Assembly: GCA_046724665.1 (NCBI GenBank)
Contig: JBKOWZ010000065.1
Span: forward strand, 1-32,978
Length of the DNA: 32,978 nt
Source: Actinocrinis sp046724665
Lineage (GTDB): Bacteria > Actinomycetota > Actinomycetes > Streptomycetales > Catenulisporaceae
Reading direction: 5' to 3'
The notes under the pieces are model-generated. The model had not been told where the DNA came from. It saw only the letters and a program-made list of their open reading frames with translations, and searched no databases. The translations under genes and the position numbers were made by a program. Shown here piece after piece: positions 25,720 through 32,656 of the stretch (position 1 is the first letter of the stretch; every line of letters begins with the position of its first letter).

Positions 25720-27426
25720 CGCGTCCGACCCCCTCCTACTCTCGTGATCACGCGCCGGCTCGGATCGCGGCGCATTACCGGAGAGAGAACCAGGCGCGGC
25801 TGGCGCGACACTGTGCGCTTCCTGTGAGAGCACTGTGAGAGTGGGAACGGAATCGTTGACAGACTTCTCATCCGAATCGTCGGCGTCGGTCGCCGACGCG
25901 GCGTCCGCGACCGGTTCGATCGGCAGCCGCACGGTGAACACGGTGCCGTAGCCGGGCGTCGAACGGACCTCGGCCGTGCCGCCGTGCGCGGCGGCGACCG
26001 AGGCGACGATGGACAGGCCGAGCCCCGAGCCGCCCGGCCCGTCGGCGCGCCTGCGGGACGAGTCCGCGCGGTAGAAGCGTTCGAAGACCTTCGCCTGCTG
26101 CTCCCTGGTCAGGCCGGGCCCGGCGTCGGCGACCTCGATGACCGCCGTGTCGAAGACCCGCCGGACCATCACGGACGCGGCCGTGCCCGGCGGCGTGTGC
26201 GCGCGCACGTTCGCCAGCAGGTTCGCCAGCAGCTGGCGCAGCCGGTCCGCGTCGCCGCGCACCTCGACCCGCTGCCCGGCCGCGTCCGCGTCCTGTTCGC
26301 CCGCGCCGACCGTCACGTCGATCGGCCAGCGCGGATCGGCCGCCTGCGAGTCGCGTGCCGCGTCCCGGGCCAGCGCGCCGAGGTCCACCGGACCGCGCCC
26401 GAGCGGGCGGCCCGAGTCCAGCCGGGCCAGCAGCAGCAGCTCGTCCACCAGCACGCCCATCCGCGCCGACTCCGACTCGATCCGCCGCATCGCCAGCGCC
26501 AGGTCCTCCGGCCGCGACGCGGCGCCGCGCCGGAACAGCTCGGCGTAGCCGCGGATCGAGGCCAGCGGCGTGCGCAGTTCGTGCGAGGCGTCCGCGATGA
26601 AGCGGCGAAGCCGCTCCTCCGAGGCGCGCTGGTGCCGGAACGAGCGCTCGAGCCTGGCCAGCATCGCGTTCACCGACGAGCCGACCCGGCCGACCTCGGT
26701 GACCGTGTTCGCCGGCTCGACCCGCTGGTCGAGCTCGCCCGCGCCGATCGCCACGATCTGCTGGCCCATCCGCTCGAACGGTTCGAGGTCCCGCTTGATC
26801 CGGCGGTTGGCCAGTCCGCCGACCAGCCCGAACGCGACCAGCCAGGCGGCCATCTCGATTTTGCCGACGGCGGCCATGGTCGAGGTCATGTCCCGCTCGG
26901 AGCTGGCCAGCACGAGATAGCCACGGCCGCCGGGCAGCCGTGAGACGCGCACCCGGTACGAGGGCAGGCCGTGCACATCGACCGTGGGGTTCGCGCTGAA
27001 GATCGTCGCGCCGTCGTGCTGCGGGCCCGAGCCGACCGGCCCGACGTTGAGCACCTTCGGGATGGCCGGGGCCGGCGAGCCCGTGGTGAACACCGGCTGG
27101 TTCTGCGCGTTGCGCAGCTGCACGTAGACCGGGATCAGCCCGTTGTGCGCGAGCAGGTGCCAGGTGGAGTTGTCGCCGGAGTCGGCCGCGAAGTTCGGGA
27201 TGACGCCCGGAGGCTGCGTCTCGGTGTAGGCGTTGATCAGCGCGGCGGTGCCGTTCAGCTGGTTGTCCAGCCGGTTCTCGAGCACCGTGTGCACGGCGAT
27301 GAACGTGCCGACCGCCGCGATGGTCAGGCCCACCGCGAGCCGGCTGATCAGCGTGAACAGCAGTCGGCGGCGCAGCGTGCGCGGGCGGCGGATGTGGAGC
27401 TTGATGCGCGGAAGCGGCGACCGCAT
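23500..27426 (-). CDS. Fused ORF: sensor histidine kinase joined in frame to an MMPL/RND transporter
   Basis: One uninterrupted 1308-codon frame. Residues 1-503 are a membrane histidine kinase: a helix at ~22-46, an extracytoplasmic sensor ~47-185, a second helix ~190-210, HAMP ~210-262, the phospho-acceptor H282 in DASHELRTPLASIRGY, and an ATPase domain with N406, VADAGPGL and SGLGLSIV. Residues 504-569 are a low-complexity Ala/Ser/Asp linker. Residues 570-1308 are an MMPL transporter with about 12 helices, two large loops and the paired Asp-Tyr motifs of proton-driven RND pumps (GVAIDYSLLL and LSMDYEVFILSR). The start ATG 27426 is 3 bases after the regulator's stop. Either it is a real sensor-transporter fusion or the kinase stop was lost; a one-base shift near 25870 would give TGA right after the kinase domain. 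Confidence 0.85.
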   Translation of the reverse strand: MRSPLPRIKLHIRRPRTLRRRLLFTLISRLAVGLTIAAVGTFIAVHTVLENRLDNQLNGTAALINAYTETQPPGVIPNFAADSGDNSTWHLLAHNGLIPVYVQLRNAQNQPVFTTGSPAPAIPKVLNVGPVGSGPQHDGATIFSANPTVDVHGLPSYRVRVSRLPGGRGYLVLASSERDMTSTMAAVGKIEMAAWLVAFGLVGGLANRRIKRDLEPFERMGQQIVAIGAGELDQRVEPANTVTEVGRVGSSVNAMLARLERSFRHQRASEERLRRFIADASHELRTPLASIRGYAELFRRGAASRPEDLALAMRRIESESARMGVLVDELLLLARLDSGRPLGRGPVDLGALARDAARDSQAADPRWPIDVTVGAGEQDADAAGQRVEVRGDADRLRQLLANLLANVRAHTPPGTAASVMVRRVFDTAVIEVADAGPGLTREQQAKVFERFYRADSSRRRADGPGGSGLGLSIVASVAAAHGGTAEVRSTPGYGTVFTVRLPIEPVADAASATDADDSDEKSVNDSVPTLTVLSQEAHSVAPAAPGSLSGNAPRSEPARDHESRRGSDAMERLSAFVTTHRKWIYGLWLVAFITGIAASSTLANHLDKTFSMPGQPGYVANQAIVAEYGNGGMAPPLVPVVQVPQGMSATDPRVTAAFASLETIPQARVADYANTHNPKFVGSDGRTTFAVIYTPGGGGMGPQEASNAIAEQAKQRLTAALPAGSTVRITGEQPLQDNGTGSGKGMSILNEILIGGIGALAVLLFVFASLLALVPLLVAAVSVLTAFLAILGITQITPVSLIVQFLVGLIGLGVAIDYSLLLVTRWREELAHGYDNDTAIHRSMASAGRAVVFSGVTVALGLLALVVLPVPFLRSIGYGGMIIPLVSVCVTLTLVPALLSGIGRRLDWPRIRHEDKASRGWTAWARLMVRRRWIATFGALVVLGALAVNTFGLKIGDASSDALSQSGTAHEGVVMLRDAHIPTGVITPLEVYLPKSASTSSALSAVSGVPGIDFAAAPTGAAWSRPDSSVLVAIPTDESTNTTGEATTRAVRGALDAVPGAQLGGMGVVEIDMIHAVYGSFPLMLGILGLLTFVLLARAFRSIILPLKAVILNLLSLAAVYGSLVLVWQKGYGSNAIWGIPATGAITGWIPLMVFAFLYGLSMDYEVFILSRMREEYDATGSTSRAVVTGIGRTGRLVTSAALILFLAMAALGSAPNTDVKIFATALGIGILLDATVVRALLVPALVSLFGRWNWWMPTWAARILRVEPSPALPEPAGGELVPAITATSSDTAGDDSTATEPEHTRVG
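25811..25837 (-). promoter_or_regulatory. Three CTGTG motifs at 11-bp spacing inside the fused ORF
   Basis: On the + strand CTGTG occurs at 25811, 25822 and 25833 (on the coding strand CACAG, twice as CTCTCACAG). Exact 11-bp spacing puts all copies on one face of the helix, the pattern bound by OmpR/PhoB-type response regulators. The box lies 92 bases before ATG 25719 and shares its core and period with the box before the regulator gene (28210-28247). Only a weak -10 (TAATGC, 25772-25777) is seen downstream. Confidence 0.6.
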
Positions 27427-27429
27427 CGG

Positions 27430-28143
27430 CTAATCCTTCGGCAGGCGCAGCGAGTATCCGACGCCGCGGACCGTGTGGATCAGCGCCGGACGGTCGCGGT
27501 CCACCTTCTTGCGCAGATAGGAGATGTACGTCTCCACCACGTTGTCGCCGCCGCCGAAGTCGTACTGCCAGACGTGGTCGAGGATCTGCGCCTTCGACAT
27601 CACCCGGCCGGCGTTGAGCAGCAGGTAGCGCAGCAGCTTGAACTCGGTGGGCGTCAGGTCGAGCAGGGTGCCGGCCCGGCGCGCCTCGTGCGCGTCCTCA
27701 TCGACGATCAGGTCGGCGAACTCCAGCCGGGAGTCCTCGAGCTCGGGGCGGGTGCGCCGCAGCACCGCGCGCACCCGGGCGATCAGCTCGTCGAGCGAGA
27801 AGGGCTTGGTGACGTAGTCGTCCCCGCCGACCGTCAGGCCGTTGATCTTGTCCTCGGTGGCGTCGCGCGCGGTCAGGAAGACCACCGGCAGCCTGACGCC
27901 CTGCGCGCGCAGCCGGCCGCACACCTCGATGCCGGTGTAGTCCGGCAGCATCACGTCGAGGATCGCCAGGTCGGGGGCGAACTCGGCGGCCTTGGCCAGC
28001 GCGTCGCGGCCGGTGGCGGCGGTGGCCACCTCGAAGCCCTCGTAGCGCAGCGCGAGGCCGACCAGGTCGGTGATCGCGGCCTCGTCGTCCACGACCAGGA
28101 TCCGGGCCTCCGGCCTGCCGGCCGGGCCAGTGCGCTCGGTCAT
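27430..28143 (-). CDS. OmpR/PhoB-family response regulator
   Basis: This DNA-binding regulator is phosphorylated by the kinase encoded just downstream. The 237-residue protein has a receiver domain with the acidic pocket VVDDE, phospho-acceptor D63 in LAILDVMLPDYTG, the T in FLTARD, and K113 in VTKPFSLDEL. A C-terminal winged helix follows (LDLTPTEFKLLRYLLLNAGRVMSKAQIL ... VVETYISYLRKKVD, seen as blocks ~150-230), ending HTVRGVGYSLR. The best start is ATG 28143 (MTERTGPAGRPEARILVVDD); ATG 28158 and GTG 28164 are also in frame. It lies 3 bases before the kinase gene, so the two are co-translated. Its promoter carries four 11-bp-spaced repeats, suggesting autoregulation. Confidence 0.93.
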   Translation of the reverse strand: MTERTGPAGRPEARILVVDDEAAITDLVGLALRYEGFEVATAATGRDALAKAAEFAPDLAILDVMLPDYTGIEVCGRLRAQGVRLPVVFLTARDATEDKINGLTVGGDDYVTKPFSLDELIARVRAVLRRTRPELEDSRLEFADLIVDEDAHEARRAGTLLDLTPTEFKLLRYLLLNAGRVMSKAQILDHVWQYDFGGGDNVVETYISYLRKKVDRDRPALIHTVRGVGYSLRLPKD

Positions 28144-28193
28144 CCCGCTCGGCCCCATCTCCACGTCTCTGCCGCCCCGGCACGGCTTCGCTG

Positions 28194-28247
28194 AATTTAC
28201 GCAGTCCCACTGTGCCTTACCTGGGTGATTCCTGGGAGTCGCCTGTG
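28194..28247 (-). promoter_or_regulatory. Regulator promoter with four 11-bp-spaced CTG(T/G)G motifs
   Basis: On the + strand CTGTG (28210), CTGGG (28221), CTGGG (28232) and CTGTG (28243) repeat at exactly 11 bp. On the minus strand a good -10, TAAATT (28194-28199), follows the last copy after 10 bases. The -35 position falls inside the repeats and is not consensus-like (AGGTAA). This is the layout of a promoter activated by an OmpR-family protein. The box also lies 48 bases before rpiB on the other strand and could affect it. Confidence 0.65.
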
Positions 28248-28294
28248 GGGGTGGCGTTGGGCTCCTGTTCAGCCGCGCATGGGAAACTGTGGCC

Positions 28295-28762
28295 ATGCGG
28301 ATCTACCTCGGCTCGGACCACGCCGGCTACGAACTGAAGACGCGCCTGCTCGGCCGGCTCGCCGAACTGGGCCACGAACCGGTTGACTGCGGCCCCGAGA
28401 CGTACGTGCCCACCGACGACTACCCGCCGTACGTCCTGCGCGCGGCCAAGCGCGCGGCGGACGAGCCAGGTTCGCTCGGCATCGTGATCGGCGGCTCAGG
28501 CAACGGCGAGGTCATCGCGGCGAACAAGGTGCCCGGCGTGCGCGCCGCGCTGGTCTGGAGCGAGGACACGGCGTCCCTGGCCCGCCAGCACAACGACGCG
28601 AACGTGCTGAGCATCGGCGGCCGGATGCACCCGATCGACGAGGCGGTGCGCTTTGTGGAGATCTTCGTCTCGACGCAGTTCAGCCAGGACCCGCGGCATG
28701 TGCGCCGGATCGGCATGCTCGCCGAGTACGAGAAGACCGGCGAACTGCCCCCGCTGCCTTAA
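28295..28762 (+). CDS. rpiB: Ribose-5-phosphate isomerase B
   Basis: This enzyme interconverts ribose-5-phosphate and ribulose-5-phosphate in the pentose phosphate pathway. It has 155 residues starting MRIYLGSDHAGYELK. The active-site loop reads IGGSGNGEVIAANKVPGVRAA. It lacks the catalytic Cys of the Escherichia coli enzyme and has the Glu used instead by the Mycobacterium tuberculosis type. RQHNDANVLSIGGR is the second conserved block. ATG 28295 is preferred over GTG 28289. No clear ribosome site is visible, so a leaderless start is possible. It is divergent from the response regulator gene. Confidence 0.94.
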   Translation: MRIYLGSDHAGYELKTRLLGRLAELGHEPVDCGPETYVPTDDYPPYVLRAAKRAADEPGSLGIVIGGSGNGEVIAANKVPGVRAALVWSEDTASLARQHNDANVLSIGGRMHPIDEAVRFVEIFVSTQFSQDPRHVRRIGMLAEYEKTGELPPLP

Positions 28763-28790
28763 AGGGGTACGCGGCCGACATTTTACCGTC

Positions 28791-28810
28791 CGCCGCGCTG
28801 AGCAGCGGCG
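28791..28810 (+). terminator. Weak hairpin after rpiB
   Basis: CGCCGC (28791-28796) pairs with GCGGCG (28805-28810) around an 8-nt loop, about 30 bases after the rpiB stop. There is no U-tract after it. It is a possible terminator only. Confidence 0.3.
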
Positions 28811-28811
28811 T

Positions 28812-28829
28812 ATCACTCGATCGGGTGAT
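28812..28829. promoter_or_regulatory. 18-bp palindrome, possible operator before the phosphatase gene
   Basis: ATCACTCGATCGGGTGAT reads as a near-perfect inverted repeat (one G-T mismatch-type position). It lies 39 bases upstream of the -35 of the PP2C phosphatase promoter. The size and symmetry suit a dimeric repressor or activator. No regulator is identified. Confidence 0.35.
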
Positions 28830-28867
28830 GGGCAGTTGGCAGAGGACCGCCGAGCGGCGCCCCGCCG

Positions 28868-28897
28868 GTGACGGTGGAGGCACGGTGTCGATATCGT
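28868..28897 (+). promoter_or_regulatory. Promoter for a leaderless phosphatase mRNA
   Basis: A -35-like GTGACG (28868-28873) and -10-like TATCGT (28892-28897) are 18 bases apart, and the ATG at 28904 follows the -10 by 6 bases. Transcription would begin at or next to the A of ATG, giving a leaderless mRNA, common in actinobacteria. There is no ribosome site before 28904. Confidence 0.55.
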
Positions 28898-28903
28898 CCC
28901 AGC

Positions 28904-30058
28904 ATGGTGGCGACGGCGTCGGTTGACCGCAGGGCGACCGACCGTCCGCGCGGTCGGCCGCGGCGCGCCGCGCTGGCCTTCTGGATCCGGCACACCGCGG
29001 TGCAGTCCGAGGCCTTCCTGCTGCCCGCGCTCATCGCGCTGGCGGTCGTCCTCGGCGTGCTCGCCTCCTTCCGCACCGTGTGGGTGCAGCCGTCGATGGT
29101 CGTGCTGCCGCTGCTGATCGGCGGCTTCCTGCTGCGGTTCACCGCGCAGCTGGTGCTGCTGGTGGTCTCGGCGCTCGTCGTCATCGTCGAAGCGTTCGCG
29201 ACTCATCCGTCGCGCCCGACGCCGGGCACGATCCTGCTCATCGGCGCGACCGCGCTGATCGTCCTGGTGATGTCGCGCGAGCGGGTACGGCTCGGCGTGC
29301 GCGGCACCAGGGGCGAGTCGATGCTCTTCGACCTGCGCGAGCGGCTGCGGGCGCAGGGCCGGGTGCCGAAGCTGCCACCGGACTGGCATCTCGATCTGGC
29401 GGTGAAGTCGGCCGGCGGCCAGTCCTTCGCCGGCGACTTTCTCATCGCCGCGCGGACCGACGCCGGGCCGGACGATGACGAGAAGGCGCCGGGGCTGTTG
29501 CAGCTGGGTCTGGTGGACGTGTCCGGCAAGGGGCTTCAGGCGGGCACGCGCGCGCTGCTGCTGTCCGGCGCGTTCGGCGGACTGCTCGGCTCGGTCCCCG
29601 CGCCGCAGTTCCTCGCCGCCGCCAACCGGTATCTGCTGCGCCAGGGTTGGGAGGAGGGCTTCGCGACGGCCGTGCACGTCGTGATCGACCTCGCGACCGG
29701 CGAGTACGAGTGCTACAGCGCCGGTCACCCGCCGATCGCGCAGCTCGCCGCGGGCTCCGGCAGGTGGACTCTGGCCGAGACGCCGGGGCCGGTGCTCGGC
29801 GTGCTCCCGGACGTCGAATACCGGCCGACCCGCGGCCGTCTCGACTACGGCGACGGCCTGATGATGTTCACCGACGGCCTGATCGAGCTGCCCGGCCAAG
29901 ACCTGTCGGTCGGCCTCGACCGGCTGCTCGGTGTCGCGCAGACCCTCCAGACCAAGGGCTTCGCCGGTGGCGCGGCGCGCATCGTGGACGCGGTCGCGCG
30001 CAAGACCAACGACGACCGCGCCCTCGTACTCGTCTGGCGCACCCGCCCCACGGCCTGA
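28904..30058 (+). CDS. Membrane-bound SpoIIE/PP2C-type serine phosphatase
   Basis: These phosphatases dephosphorylate anti-sigma-factor antagonists and so release alternative sigma factors. From ATG 28904 the protein has 384 residues: a basic N-terminus, then three to four hydrophobic helices (FLLPALIALAVVLGVLASF; VVLPLLIGGFLLRF; LVLLVVSALVVIVEAF; ILLIGATALIVLVM), then the catalytic domain (~145-380). Metal-site motifs are QSFAGDFLIA, LGLVDVSGKGLQAG, YSAGHPPIAQL and MMFTDGLIEL. The usual GGDF is AGDF here. The open frame reaches GTG 28868, but that codon coincides with a good -35, so ATG 28904 is preferred. It has no fused PAS or GAF sensor domain, so the signal it responds to is unclear. Confidence 0.9.
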   Translation: MVATASVDRRATDRPRGRPRRAALAFWIRHTAVQSEAFLLPALIALAVVLGVLASFRTVWVQPSMVVLPLLIGGFLLRFTAQLVLLVVSALVVIVEAFATHPSRPTPGTILLIGATALIVLVMSRERVRLGVRGTRGESMLFDLRERLRAQGRVPKLPPDWHLDLAVKSAGGQSFAGDFLIAARTDAGPDDDEKAPGLLQLGLVDVSGKGLQAGTRALLLSGAFGGLLGSVPAPQFLAAANRYLLRQGWEEGFATAVHVVIDLATGEYECYSAGHPPIAQLAAGSGRWTLAETPGPVLGVLPDVEYRPTRGRLDYGDGLMMFTDGLIELPGQDLSVGLDRLLGVAQTLQTKGFAGGAARIVDAVARKTNDDRALVLVWRTRPTA

Positions 30059-30113
30059 CCCCGGACCGACGCGTGGCGCGCCGGCCCTGCTACCTCGCCG
30101 TGTTCTTGTACCG

Positions 30114-32576
30114 CTATTGCACCGCGTTCAGCAGCGCCTTGACCTGCGGTCCCGCCGTCGAGGCGCCGAACCCGCCGCCGATCGCGAGCGCGGCGACCGC
30201 GTAGTCGCCCTGGAACGCGATGGTCCAGCTGTTCGGCTCCTTGCCCTGCACCTCGGCCGTGCCGGTCTTGGCGTACAGCCCGGACCTGCCGTGGAACAGG
30301 TCGGCCAGGGTGCCGCTGACCACGACCTCGTGCATCAGCGTCTTGAGCTTCTGGGCGGTCGCAGCGGGCAGCGGCGTGCCCGTGACCTGCTTCGTGCCGG
30401 GCACCAGGATCGGCTGCTTGAACGAGCCGTCCGCCACGGTCGCCGCGACGGACGCCATCGTCAGCGGCGAGGCGGTGATCTGGTCCTGCCCGACCAGTTC
30501 CTCGGCGAGGCTGTTCGCCGAGGTGTCCGGGACGTTGCCGTAGGTCGTCGGCTCGCCGAGGCCCACATCCCACTTCTGGTTGAATCCGAAGTAGTCGTGC
30601 GCGGTGGACGCCAGCTCGGTCCGGCTGACCTTGCCGCCGAAGCGGCTGAAGGCGTTGTTGCAGGACTGCGCGAAGTCCCACAGGAACGACTTGCCGACGC
30701 CCTCCTCCTGCTCGCTGTTGTGCAGGGTGATGCCGTCGGCGTTGAGCGTCTTCGGGCAGTCCCAGGTCTGGCCGAGGCTGGTGATGACGCCCTTGTTCAG
30801 CGCCAGCGCGGTGGTGACGGTCTTGAACGTCGAGCCCGGCGCGTAGTGGCCGACCATCGCGGTGTCCAGGCCGTTCGCCGGATTGTTCGCCACCGCGAGG
30901 ATGTTGCCGGTGGACGGCTGGAGGACCACCATCGAGCTGTTCGGGGCCTGGTTCACCGCTGCCTGGGCCGCCGCCTGCACGTGCAGGTCGATCGTGGTCT
31001 TGACGGCGCTGGTGGCGACCGGGTCGGAGACCTTGACCACCTTCGCGGCGACCGAGCCGTCGGCGTTCCTGATCTGCACCTCCTGGCCGGGGGTGCCGTC
31101 CGTCGGCGGCGCGGACTTCTTCAGCGCGCTGACGATGCCCTTCAGGCTGGGCGCGTTCGCGCCGGTGATCTCGGCGCCGCTGCTGTCCACCACCTTGTCG
31201 GCGGTCGGCGGGATCGTGCCGAGAGCCAGCTTCTGGCCGCTCTTGAGCGAGGTGAACAGCAGGTTGGGCTGCCACTTGACGAACCAGCGGGTGTAGCCGT
31301 CCACGTCGGCCGAGTACGCGGCCAGGCCCGAGCTGTAGGACCAGGCGCTGGACGGCGAGCCGACCTGCGCCGTGACGCTGAACGTCATCCAGCCCTGCGC
31401 GGAGGCGGTGCCCGGCATCAGCGTCAGGCCGCTGACCTTCAGGTCGTGCTTGTACGCGGTCAGCGCCGCCAACGCGGCGGACTGGTTGTCGGTGATGTTC
31501 GCCGCGGCCTTGAGGTCGCCGTTCTGCCAGGCGGTCAGGAACGCGCTGCCGGTCTGTGTCGCGTACGACCCGGCGTCCGAGCCGCTGGGGGAGAAGCCGA
31601 CCGTCGGCACCGGCTTGGCGCCGATGCCGAGCACCTTGACCTTGCCGCTGAAGGCCAGCGCGGCGACCACCGCGAGGGCGAGCACGGCGACGCCCGCGGT
31701 CGTCAGCAGTGCCCGGCGGGCCCGGCCGCGCGGCCGGGACTCTTCGGGTGCGACGTAGCTGTAGTTGTCGAAGTCGTCGTACTCGTCGTTGTAGCCGCGC
31801 ACCGGGAGAATCGACGCTCGGCCGCCCGGCGCCTCGTATGGCCGCGTCTGCTGATGGCCCGGCTGCTGAAACGGTGGCTGCTGGAACGTCGGCTGCTGAA
31901 ACGGCTGCGCCTGGTACGGCCGTGGCGGCGTCTGGTCCAACCGGGGCGGCACGGGCTGCTGCTGGATTCGCTCGGTCGGCTGCTGAGCCTGCTGCGGCGC
32001 CGGCTGCGGACGCCACGTCGATCCGTCGCCGCCGCTCGGCTCTCGGTGGATCACCTGAGTCGCCGCCGCTTCGACGACGACTACAGGCATCACCTGCGTG
32101 AGGTCGTCCGGCGGTGCGGGGGGATCGTCCTGATCGTCTGCCTCCGCACTCGGCTCTTCTGAAGCCTCCGCGGGCTCGGCAGCCTCCGTCGGCTCGGCAG
32201 CCTCCGCAGGCTCAGCAGACCCGGCGTTCTCGGCGTTCTCGGCCGACCGCGCAGCTCCTGGCGCCTCCGGAGCCTCAGCTACCGACTCGGCCTCGGCCTC
32301 GACTTCGGCCTCGGACTTGACCTCGGCGTCTACCGCAGCCTCGGTCCCTGCCTCCGGCACCTCAGCCTCGGCTCCAGCCTCGCCAGTCTCGGCGTCTGGC
32401 GCCTCGGCCTCGTCAGTCCCAGCCTTCTCGGCGGGAGCCTCGGGAGCGGGAGCAGGCTGCTCCTGCTGCCGCTCCTGCTTCTGCGCTCGAGGACGGAACC
32501 ACGAGTCCAGGGCGTCGTCCTGCTCGCGCGGTGCGGAGCCTCCGTCCGGCGCCGGTGGTTTGGTCTCGTCGCTCAC
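30114..32576 (-). CDS. Penicillin-binding transpeptidase with a long cytoplasmic tail
   Basis: A class B-like PBP that cross-links peptidoglycan. The 820-residue protein has a ~290-residue cytoplasmic N-terminus: acidic Glu/Ala/Pro/Asp repeats (~30-160), then a Gln/Pro-rich stretch (~190-250). One transmembrane helix follows (~290-312, RALLTTAGVAVLALAVVAAL), then an NTF2-like MecA_N-type domain (~325-440). The transpeptidase has S582-TFK585 (APGSTFKTVT), S638-C-N640 and K770-TG (YAKTGTAE). The start GTG 32576 has GGGAGG about 9 bases upstream; TTG 32606 is less likely. It lies 80 bases after another PBP gene on the same strand. The tail length is unusual; such tails often bind division proteins or are phosphorylated, but that is inference. 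Confidence 0.9.
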   Translation of the reverse strand: MSDETKPPAPDGGSAPREQDDALDSWFRPRAQKQERQQEQPAPAPEAPAEKAGTDEAEAPDAETGEAGAEAEVPEAGTEAAVDAEVKSEAEVEAEAESVAEAPEAPGAARSAENAENAGSAEPAEAAEPTEAAEPAEASEEPSAEADDQDDPPAPPDDLTQVMPVVVVEAAATQVIHREPSGGDGSTWRPQPAPQQAQQPTERIQQQPVPPRLDQTPPRPYQAQPFQQPTFQQPPFQQPGHQQTRPYEAPGGRASILPVRGYNDEYDDFDNYSYVAPEESRPRGRARRALLTTAGVAVLALAVVAALAFSGKVKVLGIGAKPVPTVGFSPSGSDAGSYATQTGSAFLTAWQNGDLKAAANITDNQSAALAALTAYKHDLKVSGLTLMPGTASAQGWMTFSVTAQVGSPSSAWSYSSGLAAYSADVDGYTRWFVKWQPNLLFTSLKSGQKLALGTIPPTADKVVDSSGAEITGANAPSLKGIVSALKKSAPPTDGTPGQEVQIRNADGSVAAKVVKVSDPVATSAVKTTIDLHVQAAAQAAVNQAPNSSMVVLQPSTGNILAVANNPANGLDTAMVGHYAPGSTFKTVTTALALNKGVITSLGQTWDCPKTLNADGITLHNSEQEEGVGKSFLWDFAQSCNNAFSRFGGKVSRTELASTAHDYFGFNQKWDVGLGEPTTYGNVPDTSANSLAEELVGQDQITASPLTMASVAATVADGSFKQPILVPGTKQVTGTPLPAATAQKLKTLMHEVVVSGTLADLFHGRSGLYAKTGTAEVQGKEPNSWTIAFQGDYAVAALAIGGGFGASTAGPQVKALLNAVQ

Positions 32577-32656
32577 TGAGGCGTCCCTCCCGTCCCCGAT
32601 TGTCAAGACGTTGCTCCGACGTTACCCGCCGCGCCTCATCCGGTACTTTTCCGACC

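Noticed and set aside
23410..25827. 805-codon plus-strand ORF opposite the transporter
   Set aside because: Charged, low-complexity shadow of the MMPL gene, crossing that gene's terminator.
28868..28903. Upstream GTG starts for the PP2C phosphatase (28868, 28874)
   Set aside because: No ribosome site, non-conserved extra residues, and GTG 28868 coincides with a good -35 element.
32601..32606. TTGACA on the minus strand before the PBP gene
   Set aside because: It looks like a perfect -35, but no -10-like sequence lies 16-19 bases downstream; it also falls at the TTG alternative start.
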